Shown: positions 1-6,609 of the stretch, piece by piece | Numbering within the stretch: the first letter of the stretch is position 1 | Layout: every line of letters begins with the position of its first letter | Assembly (NCBI GenBank): GCA_035504095.1 | Contig: DATJSN010000104.1 | Span: 1-22,050 of the forward strand | Direction: 5' to 3' | DNA length: 22,050 bases | Source of the DNA: DATJSN01 sp035504095 | Lineage (GTDB): Bacteria; Planctomycetota; Phycisphaerae; WQYP01 | Position numbers and translations under genes: made by a program | The notes under the pieces: model-generated | What the model saw: only the letters and a program-made list of their open reading frames with translations | Databases searched by the model: none | What the model was told of the DNA's origin: nothing

Positions 1-202
1 GATTTCGGAAATCACAGGGATGGAGGGAGAAACAATCTGCATGCACGATATTTTCCGCTTTCGACAGACCGGGATTGATGAAAAAGGGTGCGCGAAGGGG
101 CAGTTCGAGATTTGCGGCGTGGTGCCAAGGATTCTTCCGAAATTAAAGGAAAGGGGAGCCATGTTGCCACCCGATATGTTCAGAACGATGGTTATCAAAT
201 GA
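1..202 (+). CDS. 3' end of a second tadA/cpaF copy (partial at window edge)
   Basis: The frame is open from position 2 and stops with TGA at 200-202. It encodes about 66 residues that match the C-terminus of the complete TadA ATPase at 6610-7962, starting ISEITGMEGETIC and running through GQFEICGVVPRILPKLKERG to the last few residues. Nucleotide identity to 7755 onward is roughly 90 percent over about 185 bases and drops at the stop codon. No tadB follows; a repeat and a pilin gene do. It could be the end of a full second tadA in an upstream Tad cluster or a truncated duplicate; the window edge prevents deciding. Most differences from the intact copy are silent or conservative, which favours a once-functional or still functional gene. 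Confidence 0.8.
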   Translation, partial: ISEITGMEGETICMHDIFRFRQTGIDEKGCAKGQFEICGVVPRILPKLKERGAMLPPDMFRTMVIK

Positions 203-233
203 GTCTGAACTCGGGCGTGGTTGTTGAGTGGCG

Positions 234-275
234 CCGGTGTTCGGTCCACGACTTGGCTTCTGAGTTTTTGTTATG
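234..275 (+). repeat. Upstream pilin repeat, copy 1
   Basis: A roughly 42-base element beginning CCGGTGTTCGGTCCACGACT lies just upstream of the first flp gene. Related copies are at 1065-1092 and 1341-1383. It contains an imperfect dyad, GTG-N7-CAC, which could be a regulator site. Function is not known. Confidence 0.7.
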
Positions 276-292
276 TTATGTAAGGAGTTCAC

Positions 293-454
293 ATGAGGAC
301 CTTAAAGAAACTTATTCTGGATGAACGGGGCATGGAAACCGTTGAATGGGCTGTGCTTGCCGCTCTGATTGTTGCCGGCATTACCGCCATCATCCTCGGG
401 CTTGGCAAAAACGTCTATAGCGCGTTCAGCAACTTAAAAAGCGCGACGACTTAA
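293..454 (+). CDS. flp: Flp-type major pilin, copy 1 (53 aa)
   Basis: This is a Flp/Fap-family type IVc prepilin, the structural subunit of the Tad pilus. ATG at 293 follows a good ribosome site (AAGGAG at 282-287). The 53-residue product has a short basic leader MRTLKKLILDERG, then METVEWAVLAALIVAG. Cleavage by the prepilin peptidase is expected after Gly13, with the diagnostic Glu at mature position 5. The usual Flp Glu-Tyr pair is Glu-Trp here. A single hydrophobic helix makes up most of the roughly 40-residue mature pilin, and VYSAFSNL near the end matches the aromatic C-terminal pattern of Flp pilins. It is nearly identical to copy 2, with the central ~105 bases the same in both. Confidence 0.93.
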   Translation: MRTLKKLILDERGMETVEWAVLAALIVAGITAIILGLGKNVYSAFSNLKSATT

Positions 455-472
455 TCGAGCTTGATATTAAGT
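449..472 (+). terminator. Weak AT-rich hairpin at the flp1 stop
   Basis: ACTTAAT (449-455) and ATTAAGT (466-472) form a 7-bp stem overlapping the flp1 stop codon, followed by the T-rich but interrupted run GTCTTGTTTTAG. It could be a weak terminator or an mRNA 3' stabiliser. GC content is low, so termination is doubtful. Confidence 0.25.
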
Positions 473-1064
473 GTCTTGTTTTAGTTTAGGTAATTCATAG
501 CTCGTCGCTAAGTTAGAAACTAGTTGGCGCGAAGACGATGTATTTATGACACAATGCCAAACCCATTTCAGCTTTTAAAAAAAAGAGGAATGGTGTTATT
601 TGGTGATTGTGCTTGTAGCTTGAGTTCCTAAAATGAACTTAAAATAGCAATTTTTGACTGATACTATTCTTAGTATCTCCATTAGAAATGTCCTGGAATT
701 CACTATTCTTTCGTAAATCAAAACAACATTTCCATAAAAAAGTATGGTTTAGACATATTTCAGCCAGGAATGTGTGATTTAGCAACTTCGATGTCTCATA
801 AGTGTAATTACTACTGGAGATTTTATGATCAGGTCGAAGTACATAGCGTCTACGGTAGTAACTGGCACGGCGAACTCATCGTCGGCATTTCAGTATGAGA
901 GGAGAGAATTATGTACGTTTATTTTCCTGTTGACTTGGTTATTGCATTTTGTTAAATATATTAACATCACACTTGGCAATTGTGACGGCGCGGTTCACGC
1001 GTCATTAATGATAAAAGACACTACTTCAAGGATGGGTTAGGTAAAGTCAAAGTGAACATGTGGG

Positions 1065-1092
1065 CCGGTGTTCGGTCCACGACTTGACTTTT
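1065..1092 (+). repeat. Upstream pilin repeat, copy 2
   Basis: CCGGTGTTCGGTCCACGACT recurs exactly, then diverges (TGACTTTTG). It lies about 45 bases upstream of the sigma-54 promoter at 1134-1150, a plausible distance for an activator site, although no pilin gene follows directly. Confidence 0.7.
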
Positions 1093-1133
1093 GATAGGGC
1101 GATGAAATTTTACCACGCGCATACTTGGCTCTT

Positions 1134-1150
1134 TTGGCATGAGTTTTGCC
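1134..1150 (+). promoter_or_regulatory. Sigma-54 promoter upstream of flp2
   Basis: TTGGCATGAGTTTTGCC matches the sigma-54 consensus TGGCAYR-N4-TTGC with correct GG (1136-1137) to GC (1148-1149) spacing; only the last W is C. Transcription would begin near 1160, giving a leader of about 300 bases to flp2. With a receiver-less sigma-54 activator encoded at 18434 and another sigma-54 promoter at 19688, this is a good candidate for pilin control. It is sequence-based only. Confidence 0.55.
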
Positions 1151-1340
1151 CATTGGTTCTGGGACACGCTTTGATGGAGTTATAGGCCGCAAGTATGTGA
1201 AATGTATCATTGACTTAGATGTTGGGTTTTGCTAATTGTTGTGTTGAGGGGCCACGCTAGTCAAATATACCGGCGCGCTTTCTGCGTCTGTGACGATATA
1301 TAGTTAAGCGGATGGGTGAAGTCAAAGGGAGCGTATAGGA

Positions 1341-1383
1341 CCGATGTTCGGTCCACCACTTGGCTTCGGAGTTTTTTGTTATG
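1341..1383 (+). repeat. Upstream pilin repeat, copy 3
   Basis: CCGATGTTCGGTCCACCACT followed by TGGCTTCGGAGTTTTTTG matches copy 1 over its whole length with a few changes. It precedes flp2 as copy 1 precedes flp1. Relative to flp1, about 70 extra bases separate the repeat from the ribosome site. Confidence 0.7.
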
Positions 1384-1465
1384 CATGTACTTCAAAAGTC
1401 CGGCGGCATTCTAGCCAGCATGTTTGTCGGGCGTCAAACTGAAGTGGCATGTAAAAGGAGTTCAC

Positions 1466-1627
1466 ATGAAGACCTTGAAGAAACTTGTTCTGGATGAACA
1501 AGGCATGGAAACCGTTGAATGGGCTGTGCTTGCCGCTCTGATTGTTGCCGGCATTACCGCCATCATCCTCGGGCTTGGCAAAAACGTCTATAGCGCGTTT
1601 AGCAACCTAGAATCTGCGACGACCTAA
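1466..1627 (+). CDS. flp: Flp-type major pilin, copy 2 (53 aa)
   Basis: This is the second Flp prepilin. ATG at 1466 was chosen over an in-frame upstream start at 1424 because it has the AAAAGGAG site (1453-1460) and gives the same 53-residue product as copy 1. The leader is MKTLKKLVLDEQG, with cleavage expected after Gly13, then METVEWAVLAALIVAG with Glu at +5. It differs from copy 1 at only four residues (R2K, I8V, R12Q, K49E), and the central hydrophobic coding region is identical at the DNA level. It is the first gene of the Tad operon proper, 160 bases before tadV and separated from it by an attenuator-like hairpin pair. A sigma-54 promoter lies upstream. Confidence 0.95.
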   Translation: MKTLKKLVLDEQGMETVEWAVLAALIVAGITAIILGLGKNVYSAFSNLESATT

Positions 1628-1646
1628 GCGCGTCGACGTAGAAAAA

Positions 1647-1706
1647 CCTGCCCCGGAGCCCCGCATTGACGGGGCTGGCAGGTGATGCAGGCTCCGGGGA
1701 TTTTTT
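1647..1706 (+). terminator. Terminator with competing antiterminator hairpin between flp2 and tadV
   Basis: CCCCGGAGCC (1651-1660) pairs perfectly with GGCTCCGGGG (1690-1699), followed by A and six T: a strong intrinsic terminator. A competing hairpin pairs CCTGCC (1647-1652) with GGCAGG (1677-1682) and AGCCCCG (1657-1663) with CGGGGCT (1670-1676). It uses the same 5' bases, so the two folds exclude each other. The arrangement can give high pilin expression with limited or conditional read-through into tadV and the machinery genes. Conditional switching is inference; the hairpins are seen directly. Confidence 0.8.
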
Positions 1707-1787
1707 GCTCATCAATCTGTGTAACCAGGAGATTCGTTTTGGTTACGCAGACTTTGTTGTTGTAAATGGCCAGGAAAGAGTGCAATT

Positions 1788-2360
1788 GTGGCTCAATATT
1801 TTGCATACCATCATGCGCTGCTGGGTCAGTGGCTCTTTGTAACATTCCTGTGTTTTGTGTCGGTCATTTATGATTTATCCGTCCGTCGGATTCCCAACTT
1901 CCTTACGCTTCCGGCGTTGGCCTTGGGTTTGACATATGCGTTTGTAGCCGCCGGGCCCTGGGGAGGACTCGAGAGTTTTGCTGCTGGTGTGCTTGCAGCG
2001 AGCCCATACCTTATATTATTCTTATTTGCAGGTGGGGGGGCCGGGGACGTCAAGCTCATGGCCGCAGTCGGAAGCTGGCTTGGCTTTCCGGATGCACTTG
2101 TGGTTTTAGCGGCAGTATCTATAGCCGCTGTGGTTTTCGGAATTATCTGGGCTGCCGCCCATGGGCGTGCGGGTAGTGTGTTCAAGAACCTGGCACGCGT
2201 AGGTACCGTGGTGGCAATGTTTTCAGCGGGGATGACGTCACGCAAGGAAGCAACATCAATGATACCGGAAAATAGTGCCATGACGCCCATGCCGTACGCA
2301 GTACCAATTTTCCTGGGCGTATTGGTAAGTCCTATGGGAGTATGGTTATGGATACATTAA
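1788..2360 (+). CDS. tadV: TadV/CpaA-type prepilin peptidase
   Basis: This is an inner-membrane aspartyl peptidase (A24 family) that removes the leader of Flp prepilins and TadE-type pseudopilins. The start is GTG at 1788 with AGGAAAGAG at 1772-1780 upstream. The 190-residue product has several membrane segments and both catalytic motifs: Asp29 in VIYDLSVRRIPN and Asp87 in GGGAGDVKLM (the GxGD motif). It lacks the N-terminal methylase domain of PilD, as TadV/CpaA proteins do. A C-terminal extension of about 60 residues (TSRKEATSM to the end) carries a final hydrophobic segment. It sits between the pilin and tadE, and its last codons overlap the start of tadE. Confidence 0.92.
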   Translation: MAQYFAYHHALLGQWLFVTFLCFVSVIYDLSVRRIPNFLTLPALALGLTYAFVAAGPWGGLESFAAGVLAASPYLILFLFAGGGAGDVKLMAAVGSWLGFPDALVVLAAVSIAAVVFGIIWAAAHGRAGSVFKNLARVGTVVAMFSAGMTSRKEATSMIPENSAMTPMPYAVPIFLGVLVSPMGVWLWIH

Positions 2361-2767
2361 AGTCAATTTCACATTTAAGTTCAAAACGACGCTATCGTGG
2401 CTTGGAACTCGTCGAGTCGGCAATCATCCTGCCTCTGATTATCCTGGTTCTCTTTGGAATATTCGAATATGGGTTTATGTTTTTTCAGCAGGAACAGATC
2501 ACGAATATCGCCCGAGAAACGGCGCGCGTCGCCGCCACGCCCGCCGGCTCAACCACTTACCAGGACACGTTCAGCACACTCAAAAGTCAGGCTGGAAGCC
2601 TGTATAACAATTTATCGATAACCGATCAAAGTAATGTAGGCGGATCTGCAGGCTCTTTGCTTACGATAACTGTTTCCGAGCCGTATAAAGCATTAACAGG
2701 GACTTCGCTGATTCCGCTTCCCAAAACCCTGAGTGCAACGGTATCCATGATGAATGAAGGACCGTGA
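2348..2767 (+). CDS. tadE: TadE-type pseudopilin
   Basis: This is a minor pilin-like protein of the Tad pilus. The 139-residue product begins with a basic segment SSKRRYRG, then LELVESAIILPLIILVLFG. Peptidase cleavage is expected after Gly18, with Glu at +5 (Glu23), followed by one hydrophobic helix and FEYG, typical of TadE. The rest is a soluble region rich in Ser and Thr. ATG at 2348 is preferred because GGGAG at 2336-2340 is correctly spaced for it; an in-frame ATG at 2342 lies too close to that site. It overlaps the 3' end of tadV by 13 bases, suggesting translational coupling. No separate tadF is seen. Confidence 0.88.
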   Translation: MDTLKSISHLSSKRRYRGLELVESAIILPLIILVLFGIFEYGFMFFQQEQITNIARETARVAATPAGSTTYQDTFSTLKSQAGSLYNNLSITDQSNVGGSAGSLLTITVSEPYKALTGTSLIPLPKTLSATVSMMNEGP

Positions 2768-2887
2768 TCCTGGGTGTTTTTGGCCAAGCTATCCGGCGGT
2801 CAGGGATCGAGCAATAAATATTAATATCTGAATCGGAATTTTGTATCCGAAATCGGGTTGATTTTAGAATAACAAAGGAGACATGCC

Positions 2888-3796
2888 ATGAAATGGGCAG
2901 TGCTGGTAATGACCGTTCTCGGACTTATGGCTGCAATGTGCGCTGCGATTCTGGTCGCATTTTTGTCTCATCCCAGCGCCGGCAGAAGCTCAAGCACGGG
3001 TCCGGTGACGGTGCTCATGATCAACAGGAATTTGCCGGCCATGTCGGTCGTCCAGGGCAGCGATGTGACCAGCCAGACGATGTCCAGCGACAAGGCGCCT
3101 GCGAATTTTATGACCAATAGTGTACAGGTCGTGGGTCGCGTGCTCGCGGTGCCCATGGTCGCCGGCGAGGCGTTTTCCCCCGCCGTATTCGCCGGTCAGG
3201 GCGCAGGCGCTGATCTGGCTGCGGCTATTCCTTACGGCGACCGCGCCGAGGGTATTGATGTTACTAATTATGGAGCGCTGGAAGGCATGCTCTACCCTGG
3301 TTGTGCGGTAGACGTAGAAGTGACTTTAACCCCTCCACAATCAGGCACTCAATCGTCGATGCCGATTTCCGCCACTATTCTGCAAAACGTGGAGGTTTTG
3401 GCTATCAATAACAGTACGATTACATCTTCGGAGGCTGGGAATTCTACGGATAATAATAATGCAGATGACTCCGGAACGCGCCGTGTGATTCTGTTGGTGG
3501 ATTCCAGACAGGCCAAAATACTCAGGCTCGCCGCCACTGTCGGAACGCTTTCGCTGGCCATGCGCAATCCGCTCGATACCAGTGCATCAAATGCTGAAAC
3601 GATCACGCTCAATGAGCTGACCGCTGATAATTACATGGACAATCTATACAACTCTGCCACTCCTTCGACGCCGCAAAATTCGCAAATGAGCACCACCGCC
3701 CCGGTTAATACGGAAGGGGCGGTATGGAATGTCGAGGTAATCCGCGGATCTCAGAGCCAGGAGGAAGTATTTCCTCTTACTGAGGTTCATCCTTGA
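2888..3796 (+). CDS. cpaB: CpaB/RcpC Flp pilus assembly protein
   Basis: This periplasmic protein, anchored by an N-terminal membrane segment, works with the secretin in Tad pilus biogenesis. The 302-residue product has a hydrophobic segment at 3-26 and a SAF-type domain at about 42-107 (VTVLMINRNLPAMSVVQGSDV, then VVGRVLAVPMVAGEAF). An RcpC domain at about 110-230 includes GIDVTNYGALEGMLYPGCAVDV and RRVILLVDSRQAKILRLAATVGTLSLAMRNP-type elements. An Asn/Ser/Asp-rich loop near 180-193 and a Ser/Thr-rich C-terminus look disordered. ATG at 2888 has AAAGGAG at 2874-2880. It follows tadE by 120 bases and precedes the secretin gene, the standard order. Confidence 0.92.
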   Translation: MKWAVLVMTVLGLMAAMCAAILVAFLSHPSAGRSSSTGPVTVLMINRNLPAMSVVQGSDVTSQTMSSDKAPANFMTNSVQVVGRVLAVPMVAGEAFSPAVFAGQGAGADLAAAIPYGDRAEGIDVTNYGALEGMLYPGCAVDVEVTLTPPQSGTQSSMPISATILQNVEVLAINNSTITSSEAGNSTDNNNADDSGTRRVILLVDSRQAKILRLAATVGTLSLAMRNPLDTSASNAETITLNELTADNYMDNLYNSATPSTPQNSQMSTTAPVNTEGAVWNVEVIRGSQSQEEVFPLTEVHP

Positions 3797-3835
3797 CCGA
3801 TAAATCCAGTATGTCCGATAAATCCTTGAGGTCAA
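3793..3835 (+). repeat. Short direct and inverted repeats between cpaB and cpaC
   Basis: CCGATAAATCC occurs at 3797-3807 and 3815-3825. The pair is enclosed by TTGACC (3793-3798) and GGTCAA (3830-3835), which can form a small stem. Its function is unknown; it may be an mRNA processing or stability element in the operon. Confidence 0.4.
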
Positions 3836-3875
3836 CCTGCCAGTTGATCGTTAGGTCGAGTATAAATTTAATCGC

Positions 3876-3908
3876 AAAAGGGGAAAAATCATAAAAGGGG
3901 AAAATCAT
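3876..3908 (+). repeat. Tandemly duplicated ribosome-binding segment before cpaC
   Basis: AAAAGGGGAAAAATCAT (3876-3892) is repeated directly as AAAAGGGGAAAATCAT (3893-3908), the second copy ending in the cpaC start codon. Only the proximal AAAAGGGG is at ribosome-binding distance. The extra copy may act as a standby site or be a slippage product. Confidence 0.6.
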
Positions 3909-5448
3909 GGCCAAATCAATGTTGCAACGATGGATGGTTCCGGCATGTATCGCCGCGCTTTGTGCGCCGCTTTGCGTCCGAGCCGATGATGATGATCAAC
4001 AGGTGCCGCTGCAAATAACCGAGCGCCATTCGCAAATTATCGACGAATCGGAAGCCATCACTCGGCTCTCTGTAACCGATCCCACGGTCGTCGACGTAAA
4101 GTTGTTGAGTCCTTACGAAGTTTTGATATCGGGTTTAGCTCCCGGCACAACTGATTTGTTCGTATGGAGCGCAAAAGGAATCCAGCAACACAAGGAAATC
4201 AACGTTGTGGTGGATGCTGAGCAGTTGCAGAATGACTTGAACCAGATGTTTCCCGACGATCAGATTACCGTCAAACAGACAGCCTCGGCGGTGGTCATCG
4301 AAGGGGAAATCTCCAGCGCCAACGATATCACGCCTCTGCATGAATATCTGGATTTGCAAAAAGTAAAATATGTTGATTTGACCAGTCTGTCCGGAGTTCA
4401 GCAGGTTCAGCTCCGGGTCATCGTGGCCGAAGCCAATCGAACCGCCATTCGTGAGCTGGGATTCAATTTCTATTCGAACGGTACGCAATTTTTCGGCGCT
4501 TCGACCCCGGGACCTTCTGAAAGCGGCGCATTGACTCCAATCAGCATCGGCACACCGACGGGTGCGAGTGCCACCGGTGCGGTAACCCCATTTAGTTTCC
4601 TGAGCGACGCCGCGCCGAGCACCGCCACGTCGTTGCTGTTGGGCGTGCCGGGCGCGAACCTGGAGATTTTCATTCAGGCCCTCGTCGAAAATGAATATGT
4701 CCGCATTCTGGCCGAACCAACATTGACGGCGGAAAGCGGCCAGGAAGCCAGTTTTCTGGTCGGCGGTGAATTCCCGATCCCGGTAGTCCAGGGAACTTCG
4801 TCGAATAATGGGATCACAATTCAATACCAACAATATGGCGTTTCTCTGCAGTTTCGTCCTGAAGTACTCGGTGAAAATCGCATTCGGCTGCACGTGGGCA
4901 CCCAGGTAAGTGAACTTTCCAGCGGTTTGGGTTCCGTAACGATTTCCGGGTTCGTTATCCCAGCCATCCTTACGCGCCAGGCCGAGACTACCCTGGTGCT
5001 TGGCAGCGGCCAGAGTTTCGCCATGGCCGGCCTGATCAGCAAGGAAACGCAGGCCAACTCTTCCGCGGTGCCCGTTTTGGGGCAGGTTCCGATTCTCGGC
5101 CCTTTATTCCGGTCCATGCGTTTTCAAAGCGACGATACCGAATTGGTGGTACTGGTAACGGCGAACGTAGTTTCGCCATCGTCACAGGCTATTCGCAGCG
5201 CTTTACCCGGTGATTTGTATAAAGAGCCAACCGATTGGCAATTTTTCATGAACGGGCAAATTACGGGAACGACACCGCCTTATCTTGCTCCTACTGACTC
5301 AGCGATGCTTAAAAGTGAAGGTTACAGTCAGCTTCGTGGACCAGGCGCTTGGGCGACGTTCGACACACCGCTTGAACCCAGCGAAGCGCCTCTGAATGGC
5401 GCTTCGACGTCTGCAGCCATGTCATCGGCGCCGGCATCGAAACAATAA
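3907..5448 (+). CDS. cpaC: CpaC/RcpA secretin of the Flp pilus
   Basis: This forms the outer-membrane channel for the Tad pilus. The 513-residue product has a signal peptide at 1-26 (cleavage near CVRA/DDDD). A pilus-assembly N-terminal domain spans about 33-105 (ESEAITRLSVTDPTVVDVKLL, then YEVLISGLAPGTTDLFVW). A BON-like segment lies near 110-160, and the secretin domain covers about 250-430. Recognisable secretin elements are VRILAEPTLTAESGQEASFLVGGEFPIPV-type residues, GVSLQFRPEVL, and SSAVPVLGQVPILGPLFRS. A poorly conserved tail of about 80 residues, rich in Pro/Ser/Ala, follows. The start is supported by AAAAGGGG at 3893-3900 and the signal peptide. Confidence 0.95.
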   Translation: MAKSMLQRWMVPACIAALCAPLCVRADDDDQQVPLQITERHSQIIDESEAITRLSVTDPTVVDVKLLSPYEVLISGLAPGTTDLFVWSAKGIQQHKEINVVVDAEQLQNDLNQMFPDDQITVKQTASAVVIEGEISSANDITPLHEYLDLQKVKYVDLTSLSGVQQVQLRVIVAEANRTAIRELGFNFYSNGTQFFGASTPGPSESGALTPISIGTPTGASATGAVTPFSFLSDAAPSTATSLLLGVPGANLEIFIQALVENEYVRILAEPTLTAESGQEASFLVGGEFPIPVVQGTSSNNGITIQYQQYGVSLQFRPEVLGENRIRLHVGTQVSELSSGLGSVTISGFVIPAILTRQAETTLVLGSGQSFAMAGLISKETQANSSAVPVLGQVPILGPLFRSMRFQSDDTELVVLVTANVVSPSSQAIRSALPGDLYKEPTDWQFFMNGQITGTTPPYLAPTDSAMLKSEGYSQLRGPGAWATFDTPLEPSEAPLNGASTSAAMSSAPASKQ

Positions 5449-5470
5449 AATAAATTGGTGGTCCGGACCG

Positions 5471-6607
5471 ATGGTGAAATCTGATTCGATAGTGGTTTTG
5501 TCCAGCGAGCCGGCAACCGTTGCCGCCGTGACTGCGGCGCTCAGGCCCAAAGGTCAGCTTCGGCCCGAAAACATTTGCGTGGATCTGCGCGGGCTTGCGA
5601 CAAGACTCAGAACAACGCCCCCCGAAGTTGTCCTCGTCGATCTGAACGGCAACCCTCAGAAAATGTTCAAGGAACTCGATACTCTGGTGCGGCAATTCCA
5701 TGACACCACATTCGTCATTCTGGCCGATAACATGCAAAGTGATTTGTTGATGGAAGCGATGCATGTCGGGGCGAGGCACTTTTTAACCAAGGATACCATT
5801 GGGACCAAATTGCCCGGTGTGATCGAGAACATCAACAAGTTAAGTGAGCCTGTGGAACTGGGGTTTCTCGCGATGGTGCTTTCCGCCTGCGGCGGCACAG
5901 GCGTGACTACACTGGCGATCAATCTTGCCTGGGAAATGCAGCTATTGTTGAATGAACCGGTGCTGCTGGTCGATCTTGACCCATTCGTCAATACGGCCTG
6001 CCGTTACCTGGAAATCGAACCGCGGTTCGGACTTTTAAACCTGTTGCGGCGTTCCGGTTCATTTGACAGCGCGTTGGTTCAGAGCAATACGGTCGTTTAC
6101 GACCAGAAACTTAGCCTGCTTGGCAGCGGACCCGATGCGCGAATGTTCAACACGTTTCACTACGACCAGGACCGGCTGGGCGAGTTGATTAGTTTATGCC
6201 AGAGCACTTACAGCGCCGTCGTGATCGATATGCCGCGGGTTTCCCAGAATATGGGCATAGCCATGGCGCTCAGAAGCGAAAAGGTTCTGCTGGTATTTGA
6301 AGCGAGCGTGAATGACATCCGGGCTTTGCGGACGCTCATCACCGCGCTGGTTGAAGCAGGTGTACGCGAAGAGGCGATTTGCCCAGTTCTGAACCGGCAC
6401 CACAAACGCGGGCAGGTGATTCCCATGAAGGATATTCACGACGCGCTGGGAGGCCGGGAGATTATTACCTTGAGCAATGATTATCTGAATACCATAAAAG
6501 CCGTGAACCTTGGCAAGCCCCTGGCGCAAACCGCCGGACGTTGCGAATTGCGCCAGGATATTCAGAAGCTGGCTCAAACACTGATCGGTCATAAGGTTAA
6601 GGCATAA
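5471..6607 (+). CDS. cpaE: CpaE/TadZ pilus-localising ATPase-like protein
   Basis: TadZ/CpaE proteins place the Tad machine in the cell. The 378-residue product has an N-terminal receiver-like domain (about 5-125) with an Asp (Asp57 in VVLVDLNG) and a Lys (Lys107 in HFLTKD). A ParA/MinD-like domain follows (about 130-375). The deviant Walker A position reads CGGTGVTTLAIN (140-151): both lysines expected in KGGxGKT are missing, replaced by Cys and Val. The LLVDLDPF motif is intact. ATG at 5471 was chosen because an upstream in-frame ATG at 5396 lies within cpaC and adds an Arg/His-rich stretch foreign to the family. GGTGG at 5457-5461 is a modest ribosome site. It follows cpaC by 22 bases and ends 2 bases before cpaF. 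Confidence 0.92.
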   Translation: MVKSDSIVVLSSEPATVAAVTAALRPKGQLRPENICVDLRGLATRLRTTPPEVVLVDLNGNPQKMFKELDTLVRQFHDTTFVILADNMQSDLLMEAMHVGARHFLTKDTIGTKLPGVIENINKLSEPVELGFLAMVLSACGGTGVTTLAINLAWEMQLLLNEPVLLVDLDPFVNTACRYLEIEPRFGLLNLLRRSGSFDSALVQSNTVVYDQKLSLLGSGPDARMFNTFHYDQDRLGELISLCQSTYSAVVIDMPRVSQNMGIAMALRSEKVLLVFEASVNDIRALRTLITALVEAGVREEAICPVLNRHHKRGQVIPMKDIHDALGGREIITLSNDYLNTIKAVNLGKPLAQTAGRCELRQDIQKLAQTLIGHKVKA

Positions 6608-6609
6608 AC

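Larger units (their letters stand above)
455..1465. other. Pilin spacer: decayed tandem repeats, no convincing gene
   Basis: About 1 kb between the two flp genes holds no recognisable protein. Two segments, roughly 934-1092 and 1207-1370, are diverged copies of each other. Shared landmarks in the same order are TTGACTT, a TTTTG(T/C)TAA stretch, GCGCG..TTC/T..GCGTC, GGATGGGT and AAGTCAAAG, and the CCGGTGTTCGGTCCACGACT-type element. A perfect 6-bp hairpin GATACT/AGTATC sits at 660-677. A 71-codon ORF at 825-1040 has a plausible ribosome site (ACTGGAGA) but no recognisable domain, and it runs into the repeat. The spacer looks like a decayed duplication of the pilin upstream region. Confidence 0.6.

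Noticed and set aside
845..880. CTGGCACGG as a -24 element in the pilin spacer
   Set aside because: No TTGC at -12 spacing; the sequence there reads ACTCA.
825..1040. 71-codon ORF with a ribosome-site-like sequence in the pilin spacer
   Set aside because: No recognisable domain, and its 3' half overlaps a block that is a decayed duplicate of 1207-1370, so coding constraint is unlikely.
4135..4893. 252-codon minus-strand ORF inside cpaC
   Set aside because: Fully inside a well-supported secretin gene in another frame; composition is Arg/Gln/His-rich as expected of an antisense shadow.
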